Positions 34,720-43,118 of a stretch of 64,000 nt of DNA are shown here, in pieces. Where the stretch lies: assembly GCA_964371555.1 (NCBI GenBank), contig CAYJMQ010000002.1:7280-71279 (forward strand), given 5' to 3'. This DNA is from CAYJMQ01 sp964371555 (GTDB taxonomy: Bacteria > Bdellovibrionota > JACOXK01 > 2-02-FULL-40-11). Below the pieces are notes generated by a model. It was not told where the DNA came from. It worked only from the letters and a program-made list of their open reading frames with translations, and ran no database searches. Within the stretch, counting starts at the first letter, position 1, and each line of letters starts with the position of its first letter. Position numbers and translations under genes: made by a program.

Positions 34720-35753
34720 GGTTTTATCCAGAAATAATCTGAATCCAGTTTCTTATCCCGGATGAGGGATTGAATTTTTTTTGTCCGAAAATATCGATCC
34801 GATTTAAAAGTGTTCATTGTGAGATCATATTTTTGATAGGCATCAATCAACTCCCTAATCCCCTGTTTCAGATTCCATTGTGGCTCAAATTCGCTGAACG
34901 ATTGACGAATTTTTGTGAAATCAACCCGGTATGTCCGCTCATCCTTCTCATTTTCATTGAGAATTTTTAAGCGGGTTCCAGGCAGCTCTCTCTGGATTTG
35001 AACAGCAATGTCTTTAATTTGATAATTTTCATTGTTGAATCCCACATTAAATGTCTGATTGTCAATTTTTTCGATGGGCGCCTTTAGCACCGTTAAAAAC
35101 GCCCTGCAAAAATCTGCAATATGAATCAGCGGTCTCCAGGGGGTGCCATCGCTTTTGACGACAATTTCTCCGGTCAAAAGCGCCATTGCGACAAGTTGGT
35201 TCACAACCAGATCGAGCCGAAGTCTTGGGGAAACGCCATAGACGGTGGCGTTTCGAAGGAGCGTCGGATGAAAATCGCAAGTGGCAAGCTGGCTTAAAGC
35301 GCCTTCCGCGGCGACCTTGCTCTTTGCGTAAGCGGTCTGGGGATTGAGGGCGTCGTTTTCTGTCAAAAAATCGCCGCGCGATGCAATTCCATATAAACTG
35401 CAGGAGGAGGCAAAAATGAATCTTTTAATTTTTAGTTCCCTGCAATAAGAGGCAAGTCTCAGCGTTGCTTTATAATTGATCTCATTTGTCAATGCCTCAT
35501 TCATTTCTCCAAGCGGATCATTTGACAGGGCTGACAGATGGATAACAGCTTGGACTCCATCAAGATCTTTTGCGTCGATATGACGAATATCTTTCTTGAT
35601 CTGCCTGTCTGGCTTCGATTGAGCATCGGTCTTAAAAAAAACGGATTCCTGAAAAAAACCGGTATCGAGTCCAATGACTTCATACGATGCCTTTTTCAGG
35701 ATTTTTGTCATGACGGTTCCAATATATCCGAGATTGCCGGTTAAGAGGATCAT
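34716..35753 (-). CDS. NAD-dependent epimerase/dehydratase (SDR)
   Basis: A 345-residue extended SDR: ILLTGNLGYIGTVM at the N-terminus, FIFASSCSLYG for the serine site, and TAYAKSKVAAEG for YxxxK. It differs from the GalE-like SDR at 1908 and the 4,6-dehydratase-like gene at 11378. A WRPLIHIADFCRAF segment and an FNVGFNNENYQIKDIA ending resemble NDP-sugar 4-ketoreductases and epimerases. It is translationally linked at both ends (four-base overlaps) with a GT4 upstream and the RmlC-like cupin downstream. Confidence 0.83.
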   Translation of the reverse strand: MILLTGNLGYIGTVMTKILKKASYEVIGLDTGFFQESVFFKTDAQSKPDRQIKKDIRHIDAKDLDGVQAVIHLSALSNDPLGEMNEALTNEINYKATLRLASYCRELKIKRFIFASSCSLYGIASRGDFLTENDALNPQTAYAKSKVAAEGALSQLATCDFHPTLLRNATVYGVSPRLRLDLVVNQLVAMALLTGEIVVKSDGTPWRPLIHIADFCRAFLTVLKAPIEKIDNQTFNVGFNNENYQIKDIAVQIQRELPGTRLKILNENEKDERTYRVDFTKIRQSFSEFEPQWNLKQGIRELIDAYQKYDLTMNTFKSDRYFRTKKIQSLIRDKKLDSDYFWIKP

Positions 35754-36835
35754 CCCTTTCTCCCTCCTGCATTTTTAAAAAGTGTTACAAATTTGGGTGC
35801 CTGAACTTTGAGTGAATAGAATTGCTCAACCGTTTTTCTTCCTGCCTCGGCCATCCGATTTCTCAGATCGGGCGAAGAGAGTAAAAGGGAGAGTTTTTCT
35901 ATCCATTCTTCCTTACGCTTTACGAGAAAACCGTTGTGGCCGTTCCGGATGATTTCCCTGTTTCTACCGATATCGGAAGCGACGCAAACGGCATGCGCGG
36001 ACATATACTGAACCGGCTTAAATCCGGTTTTTCCTTTCACCCATTCGTTGTCAGGAAGGGGATAGACGCCGATATCGAGACTTTGAAATTCCCCGATTTC
36101 ATCTTCCAGTCTCCATTCAGGTTGATCGAGATCGACGTTCAAGAGCGCTATTTTCTTTGGCGCGCCGACAATTTTTAAAACAAAATCGTGGTTTTTAGAA
36201 AGCGTCGGAAAGAGATCCAAAATTTCTTCAAGATATGGAAATGTCGTGTGGCTCCCAATCCATCCAATAACCGGCTTTTGACGCGGCCTGCTCTCTCTTT
36301 TTTGATAGAGAGAGGTATCAACAGAGGTGGGAATAATCGTTATATTTTGGGGATCCTGAAATCCTGAGGCGTAATTTTTTAAATAGTCATTACAGACAAT
36401 GGTGTGAGAACTCATCGACGCAAGCCTCGCGATTTTCCTGTCGGATTTAAAGATTTTTCGAATGAAAGAAACCGATCCCTCTTTCTTCATAAAAATCGCG
36501 TCATCGAGGTCGTAAATCAGCGGCTTCTTTAGAAATCTTGCGAGACGCTCAAGGAGAAGAATGGGGAAAGGGGAAGATTCAAGATGAACGCAAATGATGT
36601 CGTACCTTGGAAGATTGATGAGATCGAGGAGCCTTCTTGCAATCGCCCCCCCAAGGTAGAATATCTTCTTTGCCAAATACCCTTTTTTGTAAACGATCTT
36701 ATAGAATCGCGAAGAAATAAATGAGCTGACTTTATAATCTATATTCTCTTTTTTGAGATAGGGTAGAAATTGATGAATCCGGTATCTGTAGCTTGCGCCT
36801 TCAATTGGATATGGAACGAGAAAAAGAACCCGCAT
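35750..36835 (-). CDS. Family 4 glycosyltransferase
   Basis: A 361-residue GT-B enzyme beginning MRVLFLVPYPIEGASYRYRI. The C-terminal half has PVIGWIGSHTTFPYLEEILD, IGEFQSLDIGVYPLPDNEW and CVASDIGRNREIIRNGHNGF, the nucleotide-sugar site pattern of GT4 enzymes. It acts in the cytosol on the membrane-bound glycan. Its four-base overlap with the SDR suggests an activated sugar is made and used by the same operon. The FemAB-like gene starts six bases upstream on the same strand. Confidence 0.85.
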   Translation of the reverse strand: MRVLFLVPYPIEGASYRYRIHQFLPYLKKENIDYKVSSFISSRFYKIVYKKGYLAKKIFYLGGAIARRLLDLINLPRYDIICVHLESSPFPILLLERLARFLKKPLIYDLDDAIFMKKEGSVSFIRKIFKSDRKIARLASMSSHTIVCNDYLKNYASGFQDPQNITIIPTSVDTSLYQKRESRPRQKPVIGWIGSHTTFPYLEEILDLFPTLSKNHDFVLKIVGAPKKIALLNVDLDQPEWRLEDEIGEFQSLDIGVYPLPDNEWVKGKTGFKPVQYMSAHAVCVASDIGRNREIIRNGHNGFLVKRKEEWIEKLSLLLSSPDLRNRMAEAGRKTVEQFYSLKVQAPKFVTLFKNAGGRKG

Positions 36836-36842
36836 AACAAAA

Positions 36843-37949
36843 CTATTTGTTCATGGTTAATGAATTACGGTCATCTGTCAAGTATCTGAATGTTCTTACG
36901 CAGGCCTCGAGATGATGAACCGAGTTGGAATAAAATCGATTTTTGAAGCACTTCAGGCGATAGAGCGGTTCCCTAAGATTGCACCATTGATGTTTGTAAA
37001 ATCGCTGATAGCCATACCAGTTATAGTAGCTATCGCCATGTTCATCGATCTCCCGAATGATCTCTTCAATTAATAAATATCCGGGTCTCAGATGTTTAAA
37101 GCGATAATTAAAGGCGGTCAGCGCCCAGTGAAATCCCTTTCCAAAGCGATAGGCAAAACTTACGGCCAATATTTCATTCCCGGCTTTCAAAATATGGGCA
37201 TCCAATCTCTGATTTTTTTCCATGATTTTCAAAAAATCTTTAAAAAAACTTACATATCTTGAATCGAGAAAAGCGCTTTTCTTCCCCCTGTTGTGAAAAG
37301 ATTCTTGTGATAGGCGGACATATACTTCGAAATATTTCTCTATCTCTTTTTCACCGGAGATTCGGATCAGAATAGGGGCCCCTAATTCCCTTGTCGCGCG
37401 TCTTCTTCGTGATCGTAAATCGCGTTTCAGTTTTCCTGGAATTGTGCTCAAATACGCCTCTCTCCCCTGTTCCAAACCGATCGCCCAGTTGTCATGGTCG
37501 TGAATTGCCCGAACTACCATCTGGTTATCATCAAACGTTTTTAAATTGTAAGACATTAAGGGATGAGAGTGGCGAACATCTTTTAAATAGAGCAGATCGA
37601 CATCGCCTCGAAGTCCAATCGTTTTAAAGAATAGAGATGGCGAAACCGATTTGGAAAGGCACGGTTCCGTGTAGTTTGCGGCCCCATCTCCAATGTAAGC
37701 CAGTGTGCGAAGAAACCCATATCGAAAAGAGCGTTTCCCCATGTAGAGAGGGATCCCCCCCTGAATCCGGTTGTCTTCAGAAAAAATGAGAAACCGAAAT
37801 GACAGGCCTGTCTGGTAATATTTCCAGCACGTCAAAATAAAATCCGACAACAAAAATGGATTATAGACATTCTCTTGAATTAAAAATTTATCCCACGACG
37901 ATGCAATCTCTTCAAATTGTCTGGGATTCTCTAACCAGATAGATTCCAT
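36843..37949 (-). CDS. FemAB/CelD-like GNAT acyltransferase
   Basis: A 368-residue protein of the CelD/BcsL (GNAT_6) type. It has FLLSDFILTCWKYYQTG, IQGGIPLYM, ANYTEPCLS, LRSRRRRATRE and LRPGYLLIEEIIREID with the NWYGYQRFYKHQW tail, all repeated in the paralog at 40612. Such proteins are found in cellulose and exopolysaccharide clusters and are thought to transfer acyl or aminoacyl groups. The pair on opposite strands 2.7 kb apart is discussed as a finding. It is the first gene of a minus-strand unit. Confidence 0.78.
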   Translation of the reverse strand: MESIWLENPRQFEEIASSWDKFLIQENVYNPFLLSDFILTCWKYYQTGLSFRFLIFSEDNRIQGGIPLYMGKRSFRYGFLRTLAYIGDGAANYTEPCLSKSVSPSLFFKTIGLRGDVDLLYLKDVRHSHPLMSYNLKTFDDNQMVVRAIHDHDNWAIGLEQGREAYLSTIPGKLKRDLRSRRRRATRELGAPILIRISGEKEIEKYFEVYVRLSQESFHNRGKKSAFLDSRYVSFFKDFLKIMEKNQRLDAHILKAGNEILAVSFAYRFGKGFHWALTAFNYRFKHLRPGYLLIEEIIREIDEHGDSYYNWYGYQRFYKHQWCNLREPLYRLKCFKNRFYSNSVHHLEACVRTFRYLTDDRNSLTMNK

Positions 37950-38085
37950 TCTTTTTTCTCAGCTTTCTAATAAGCAGCGCCATAATCACAATAATAATGA
38001 ATGTGCGCAAATGCTTTTTACCGCTCATCTGCCCCTTCTTAATGCTTTCCCTTTGGCACAATTTTCGATATACCGATTAAGAAAA

Positions 38086-38973
38086 ATGTCTTTGGTCAAA
38101 AAGAGAATGCTTGTGACTGGAAGTGCGGGGATGGTCGGCGCCTATGCTTCCGCTCTCTTCGCTGACTATGAGCTTTATTTAACGGATCTCTACTTTGAAG
38201 ATTGGGAAACTTCCAAACTGGATGTGACAAACAAAGAAGAGACGCTCTCCACCGTTAAAAAAATAGATCCCGACGTTGTGCTTCATCTTGCCGCGGCAAC
38301 AGATGTCGACCGGTGCGAAAGGGATCCTTTTTATGCCTACCTCTCAAATGTGGTTGGAACCCAGCATGTTGCCGAAGCATGCAGGGAAAACGATTCTATG
38401 ATGGTCTATATCAGCACCGGGGCGGTGTTTGACGGCGCCCGCAGGGAGCCCTATACGGAAAATGATCTTGCCAATCCGTCAACCGTTTATGGTCTTTCGA
38501 AATGGCTTGGAGAAAAAATGACCTCATTCATTCTACGGAAATATTTGATTATCCGGGCCGGCTGGATGTTTGGCGGCGGGGTGAAAGACAAGAAGTTTGT
38601 TGGAAAAGTCGCGCAGATGATATTAAAGGGAGAGAAGAGATTGAAGGTGGTCGATGATAAATTTGGGAGTCCGACCTATGCGAAAGATTTGTTAAAAACG
38701 GTCAAATCACTATTGGATCAAGAGAGTTTTGGGATCTTTCACGCGGTGAATGGAGGGGGATGTTCGAGATACGATATTGCAAATGAAATCAGGGCTATTT
38801 TGGAAGCGAATGATGTGACGATTGAGCCGGTTAAATCGGACGCATTTAAACTCGATGCCCCCAGAGGGTTCTCTGAACAGCTATTGAATTGCAGACTGGC
38901 AGATGTGGCGGGTGTTTCGATGAGGGGATGGCAGGAGGCGCTAAAAGAGTATCTCAGTCTGGAATGGATGTGA
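38086..38973 (+). CDS. dTDP-4-dehydrorhamnose reductase-like SDR (RmlD family)
   Basis: I place the start at the ATG at 38086 (MSLVKKRMLVTG); an upstream in-frame ATG at 38011 adds 25 unlikely residues. The product is about 295 residues, which matches RmlD. Motifs: VTGSAGMVGAYAS, HLAAATDVDRCERDP, STGAVFDGARREPY and TVYGLSKWLGE (YxxxK). The WMFGGGVKDKKFV and KFGSPTYAKDL segments are RmlD-specific. It reduces a 4-keto sugar to the final deoxy sugar. It overlaps the transglutaminase-like gene downstream by ten bases. Confidence 0.85.
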   Translation: MSLVKKRMLVTGSAGMVGAYASALFADYELYLTDLYFEDWETSKLDVTNKEETLSTVKKIDPDVVLHLAAATDVDRCERDPFYAYLSNVVGTQHVAEACRENDSMMVYISTGAVFDGARREPYTENDLANPSTVYGLSKWLGEKMTSFILRKYLIIRAGWMFGGGVKDKKFVGKVAQMILKGEKRLKVVDDKFGSPTYAKDLLKTVKSLLDQESFGIFHAVNGGGCSRYDIANEIRAILEANDVTIEPVKSDAFKLDAPRGFSEQLLNCRLADVAGVSMRGWQEALKEYLSLEWM

Positions 38974-39674
38974 AGTATAAAGGGTTTAAAATCTTTTTGG
39001 TTATTTTTGTTTCTCTGCTGTTTCTTTTGATCCTCAATTTCAAGGTAACCACGAAACAGGGGATCAATACCGTTGTCACAAAGAGGAAAACCCCGCTTTA
39101 TTTGAAAGGGATATCATTTCTTGCCCGTCATTATGAGACCCAATATCTCGCAGAATCGATCACTGCATCTCAAAATTCTGATCAAAGAAAAATCGAAGCC
39201 ATTTTTGAATGGACTCTGAAAAATGTCAGGCATCAGCCGGGCAATTTACCGGTGATAGATGATCATCCGTGGCATATCATTGTCCGGGGATATGGGGCGT
39301 CTGATCAGATCAACGATGTTTTTTCTTTGTTGTGCGTCTACAATGGCTTTAAATCGTATTATCAATTACTCAAAGACCGTGAGCAACGAAGACATCCGAT
39401 CTCTTTTGTGTTTGTGGAAGGACGGTGGGTGCTCTTTGATGTTTGCCATGAAACGTATTTTCTCAATGAGCAGTCGCGCTGGGCATCGCTATCGGAATTG
39501 CGTGTTGGCCGGTTTCGGGTCGTTTCCGGGCATCCCAGCGATATAGATAAATCGGAATATTCCTATATGTTCCGGTTTGTGGAATTCGATGCGTCGGGAT
39601 TAAAACGAAATTATATGCAGATGCCGGTGGAAAGAATCTGGATCGGCATGAAATTGTTGTTTACTAAAAGTTGA
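38964..39674 (+). CDS. Membrane-anchored transglutaminase-like protein, catalytic Cys missing
   Basis: Start at 38964 (MDVKYKGF), overlapping the upstream stop; the longer frame to 38889 is unlikely. About 236 residues: one membrane helix (about 9-27), then a transglutaminase-like fold. In this fold the active-site Cys follows a glycine-aromatic-glycine turn; here that place reads RGYGASDQINDVF, so Cys is replaced by Ser/Asp. The His strand reads HPISFVFVEGRWVLFDV, keeping the His and Asp. Loss of the nucleophile suggests a non-catalytic or different role, for example protein-protein binding in the envelope. The fold assignment is by eye. Confidence 0.65.
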   Translation: MDVKYKGFKIFLVIFVSLLFLLILNFKVTTKQGINTVVTKRKTPLYLKGISFLARHYETQYLAESITASQNSDQRKIEAIFEWTLKNVRHQPGNLPVIDDHPWHIIVRGYGASDQINDVFSLLCVYNGFKSYYQLLKDREQRRHPISFVFVEGRWVLFDVCHETYFLNEQSRWASLSELRVGRFRVVSGHPSDIDKSEYSYMFRFVEFDASGLKRNYMQMPVERIWIGMKLLFTKS

Positions 39675-40612
39675 TTTTCATCATGGGCGACAAAACATTT
39701 ACAGTGATTCTTGCCACCTTTAACCGGCGGGATCTTTTGCCAAGAGCGATTCAGAGTGTTTTACATCAGTCTTATGAAGATTTTGAGCTTTTGGTGATTG
39801 ACAACGGATCAACGGATGACACACGGTCTATTGTGGAACGGATAAAAGATGAAAGATTGAGCTACCTTCTAAACTCCCCGCCGACCCGATCGTGCGACGC
39901 GCCCAGAAATTTGGGGATCGCGGCGGCAAATGGCAATTATATCTGCTTTCTCGATGATGACGATATCTGGTATCCCCAAAAATTGGAAAAAGTGAAGCGG
40001 GTGTTTGATCAATATCCCGATGTTGGCGTCGTTTGCCATTACGAAAATCAGCGTAACAACGGCAGGATAGATCGTGTTTTGAAACATGGGCCGTTTCGCC
40101 CCCATTTTTATGAATACCTGCTTTATGAAAGGAATTGTCTCTCCCCATCTGCGATGGTGATCAGGAAAGAAATTCTTGTGAGGCTTGGCGGCTTTGACTT
40201 GCGGCCAGAGATTGAACTCGCTTCTGATTATGAATGCTGGCTTCGGATGGCAGAAAAGGGAATAAAAATTCATTTTATCCCAGAGCCTTTGGGTGAGTTT
40301 TCACTGACCGGCTACAATGGGTATAGCGTAAATGCCGATTTTCACCTTCGGGTCGCTTATTTTGTGAGAGAACAGATATTGCGGCATGAAAAAAAGCCCT
40401 ATTTCCGAATCTCAAAAAGGGGAGCGAAGAGATTGGCCGGGCTCTATCTGACCGCAGCTTTGGACCTCTTTAAGGCAAGGTGTTACCGGGCTTCCCTCAA
40501 GACGATTCTTCGCATTGTCGGTTTAATTTCTTTTAGACCCCAGCTTACGATCGAATTCTTTTTAAAACTGGGGAAACTGGGCCAAAAAGTTGTCCAGAGG
40601 GTTTCCATATAA
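39671..40612 (+). CDS. Family 2 glycosyltransferase
   Basis: A 313-residue GT-A enzyme: TVILATFNRRDLL, VIDNGSTDDTR, APRNLGIAAANG and the DxD-like metal site FLDDDDIW (about 94-101), followed by YECWLRMAEKG. The C-terminal 80 residues are basic and helical. It overlaps the transglutaminase-like gene by four bases and the FemAB-like gene by one, so the three are co-translated. Acceptor and donor are unknown. Confidence 0.88.
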   Translation: MIFIMGDKTFTVILATFNRRDLLPRAIQSVLHQSYEDFELLVIDNGSTDDTRSIVERIKDERLSYLLNSPPTRSCDAPRNLGIAAANGNYICFLDDDDIWYPQKLEKVKRVFDQYPDVGVVCHYENQRNNGRIDRVLKHGPFRPHFYEYLLYERNCLSPSAMVIRKEILVRLGGFDLRPEIELASDYECWLRMAEKGIKIHFIPEPLGEFSLTGYNGYSVNADFHLRVAYFVREQILRHEKKPYFRISKRGAKRLAGLYLTAALDLFKARCYRASLKTILRIVGLISFRPQLTIEFFLKLGKLGQKVVQRVSI

Positions 40613-41745
40613 TGATCAGCTACCGATGGATAGATCGGATTGAAGATTTTCATGAAATAGCGAATGAGTGGGACAGCCTTCTTCTTTCTAAAAGGGCTAA
40701 AAGGGCTAAAGTGGCCGAAGAGGATAATTTTTTCCTCCTTTCCGATTTTATATTAACCTGGTGGAAATACTATCAGAGTGGGCGACGGCTCAGCATATTG
40801 GCCTTTTATGAAAAACAAAAATTAATCGGTGGAATTCCCCTGTGCATTAAAAGAGAGGGGATAAAGTGCGGGGGGCTTCGATTTATGACCCATCTTGGAG
40901 AGGTTGCGGCCAATTATACAGAGCCCTTTTTTTGCGCCCCAAAAGACATTTTTTTTTCTGTCTTTGAAAAGGCGCTTCAGGCGAGAGGGGATTGGGATAT
41001 TCTTTTTTTGACCGATCTCAGGCATCGGCATTTTTGTGTTTCCGGTTTTCAGACAAGAGCCTATCCCTTTATTTTTCCATACCATGAGGCTGAACAGGGA
41101 ATGAATTGGTCGATCGATATCTCTTGCGGTTTCGAAAAATATCTTCAGTCGCTCAGCGGGAGATTTAAGAAAGATCTGCGATTAAGACGGAGACGCCTTT
41201 TGGAACAGCGGGGGGAGATTCGGCTGGTCGAGATATCTGGAAGGGGAGATATTGAAAAACATTTTGATATGTATGCCGATTTTTCAAAGACGAGTTTTGA
41301 TGGCCGCGGGGGGGAGAGCAATTTTACAGATCCGTTATACCGCGCCTTTTTCAGGGAATTTCTGGTTTTAATGGATGAAAAAAAGAGACTGAGCTGCCAT
41401 GCCCTTTTGGCAGGGGATCAGGTTTTGGCGATAGCCTTTGGCTATCGGTTACGGAACGAATTGAACCTCGTGCTCACAAGCTTTAATCTGCATCTTAAAG
41501 AATACCGACCCGGTTATCTCCTCATTGAAGAGATGATTAAAAAAGTCGATGCCACTCAGGAGACCTCTTTCAATATGTTTGGCGGCGAACGGTTTTATAA
41601 GCGGCAATGGGGTAATCGCGTTGAACCGCTTTATCAGATAAAAATTTATAGAAACCGCGGGATTCAGTATATAGATGAAGGCCTCCAGTGGGGAAAAAAA
41701 GTAAAAAATGCAATATTAAAGAAGTCTCAAGAGAGATGGGTATAA
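40612..41745 (+). CDS. FemAB/CelD-like GNAT acyltransferase, paralog of the 36843 gene
   Basis: A 377-residue paralog. Shared blocks with the first copy: FLLSDFILTWWKYYQSG, GGIPLCIKRE, ANYTEPFFC, LRLRRRR and YRPGYLLIEEMIKKVD with the GGERFYKRQWG tail. A short KRAKRAKVAEED insertion near residue 25 comes from a small duplicated aaagggcta unit. The cluster seems to carry two specialised copies, which may act on different sites or substrates. It converges on the phosphatidyltransferase gene with a 19-base overlap. Confidence 0.78.
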   Translation: MISYRWIDRIEDFHEIANEWDSLLLSKRAKRAKVAEEDNFFLLSDFILTWWKYYQSGRRLSILAFYEKQKLIGGIPLCIKREGIKCGGLRFMTHLGEVAANYTEPFFCAPKDIFFSVFEKALQARGDWDILFLTDLRHRHFCVSGFQTRAYPFIFPYHEAEQGMNWSIDISCGFEKYLQSLSGRFKKDLRLRRRRLLEQRGEIRLVEISGRGDIEKHFDMYADFSKTSFDGRGGESNFTDPLYRAFFREFLVLMDEKKRLSCHALLAGDQVLAIAFGYRLRNELNLVLTSFNLHLKEYRPGYLLIEEMIKKVDATQETSFNMFGGERFYKRQWGNRVEPLYQIKIYRNRGIQYIDEGLQWGKKVKNAILKKSQERWV

Positions 41746-42491
41746 GTATGCCGAAATCTCTGATAATAGGTGTAGCAACTTAAGATTGCGACAATAGAGA
41801 TTCCAACCGATGCCAGAAATGTTGTTGAAATCGGAACGAGATAATTTGAGCCAGCTGAAAAAAGTGGGCTGAGTATCGACGTTACCCCGATCCAGACAAT
41901 CCGTTCCGATCGCTGCATGATGCCAATTCTTCCAGCCACATCCATTCCTTCCGAGCGCGCTTTTGAATAGCTCACCATCAAAGAGCCTGTGAAGGCGACA
42001 AAAACGACATAAAAAAAGAGGGTATTTGCGTAAAAATTAAAAAGCCCCAAAAACCAAAGGCACTCGCTCAGCCGATCAAGGTTGGAGTCTAAAAATTCTC
42101 CCCGCTGGCTTGTCATTCTCAATCTTCGCGCCACCCGTCCATCGAGCATGTCACAAAAGCCGCTGATGACAACAGACCATCCTGCCAGAACAAACCCGCC
42201 GAAACTATAGAAAATGCAGGCGAGCAGCGCAAAAAAGAGACCCGCCCAACTGATGTGGATCGGGGCTACTTTTCTTTTGACGAGAAACTCTTCGATTGGA
42301 GATACAAGCTGAACCCCCCATTCCCTGCTTGTCCGGTTGAGCATAAAGGAATCGGGGATATTGGCGAGCTCGGAATCGCGCCTGTGTTTTTCTTTCTGAA
42401 AGAAGAGAAAATAGAGAAAGTGTCCGCCAAAACCGATTGTAATAACAGCATAAACCCAGAACAGAATGTTCAAATTCCAGCCTGCAAACAT
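41727..42491 (-). CDS. CDP-alcohol phosphatidyltransferase
   Basis: A 254-residue, six-helix protein. The signature D(x2)DG(x2)AR(x8)G(x3)D(x3)D is complete: DMLDGRVARRL, then RGEFLDSNLDR (about 105-133). Enzymes of this family transfer a phospho-alcohol from a CDP-alcohol to an acceptor, making phospholipids or phosphodiester-linked glycan units. The acceptor here is not known; placement beside polysaccharide genes allows a role in glycan anchoring or in phospholipid synthesis (inference). The gene overlaps the convergent acyltransferase by 19 bases. Confidence 0.85.
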   Translation of the reverse strand: MFAGWNLNILFWVYAVITIGFGGHFLYFLFFQKEKHRRDSELANIPDSFMLNRTSREWGVQLVSPIEEFLVKRKVAPIHISWAGLFFALLACIFYSFGGFVLAGWSVVISGFCDMLDGRVARRLRMTSQRGEFLDSNLDRLSECLWFLGLFNFYANTLFFYVVFVAFTGSLMVSYSKARSEGMDVAGRIGIMQRSERIVWIGVTSILSPLFSAGSNYLVPISTTFLASVGISIVAILSCYTYYQRFRHTYTHLS

Positions 42492-42632
42492 TGAAAAAAG
42501 TCTACCGCTTGAGGACGGGAAAAATCAAGAGGGAAAATTCCTCATTAGAACCCCACGGAAGACTGCCATGATATCGAAATCCACTATGATTTTGCAGTAC
42601 TCAATAATATCACATTACGCTATATTAAAAGC

Positions 42633-43118
42633 ATGAGGGATCTTTTTAAGAAGTTACTTACTCTCTCTTGTTTTTTAATCCTCATTTTTCTCGCCTACTA
42701 TTTCATAGAACGTCCCGCTTCAGAGCGCTATTTCCTAACCATTAACGGATCAACTCTGGAAGTAGAAATTGCCGATAATCCTTATTTGCGGCAGCAAGGA
42801 CTGATGGGGAGACAGCTATTATCTGAAAATCGCGGGGTTCTTTTTATTTTCCCGATGGAGGTGATCCAAAAATTCTGGATGAAAAATACAATCATTCCCC
42901 TTTCAATCGCTTTCATCCGAAACGATGGGAATATTTCACAGATTCTTCAGATGAAACCAGACTTGTGGAACGGCATTCTTCCAGAATATCGCTCGAATGA
43001 AAAGGTACGATTCGCGCTGGAGGTCAATCAGGGATGGTTCGAAACGCGGGGAATTAAGTCCGGTCACAAGATTCATTTTTCACGTGCTATTCAGAAACGA
43101 CTTTTGGTTTCTGAATAG
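42633..43118 (+). CDS. DUF192-family exported protein
   Basis: A 161-residue protein with one N-terminal hydrophobic segment (about 9-24; signal or anchor) and a DUF192 domain: VEIADNPYLRQQGLMGRQ, GVLFIFP, FWMKNTIIPLSIAFI and VRFALEVNQGWF. The family is widespread, periplasmic and of unknown function. The C-terminal codons encode VSE and lie within the 43087-43118 palindrome, which also ends aroB on the other strand. About 140 bases upstream hold no gene or clear promoter. Confidence 0.85.
   Translation: MRDLFKKLLTLSCFLILIFLAYYFIERPASERYFLTINGSTLEVEIADNPYLRQQGLMGRQLLSENRGVLFIFPMEVIQKFWMKNTIIPLSIAFIRNDGNISQILQMKPDLWNGILPEYRSNEKVRFALEVNQGWFETRGIKSGHKIHFSRAIQKRLLVSE
43087..43118. terminator. 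Palindrome shared by the ends of two convergent genes
   Basis: Perfect 12-base arms at 43087-43098 and 43107-43118 flank an 8-base loop. Each arm contains a stop codon, TAG for DUF192 on plus and TAG for aroB on minus, and both proteins therefore end in Val-Ser-Glu. Neither side has a long T run, so termination strength is uncertain. Confidence 0.7.

Noticed and set aside
34345..34737. A 130-codon open frame antisense to the cupin epimerase
   Set aside because: It lies wholly over a recognised gene, has no motifs and the reverse strand carries the RmlC pattern.
38889..38963. Longer N-terminus for the transglutaminase-like gene
   Set aside because: The extra residues are Gly/Cys-rich and lie inside the reductase gene; the ATG at 38964 puts the membrane helix at the N-terminus.
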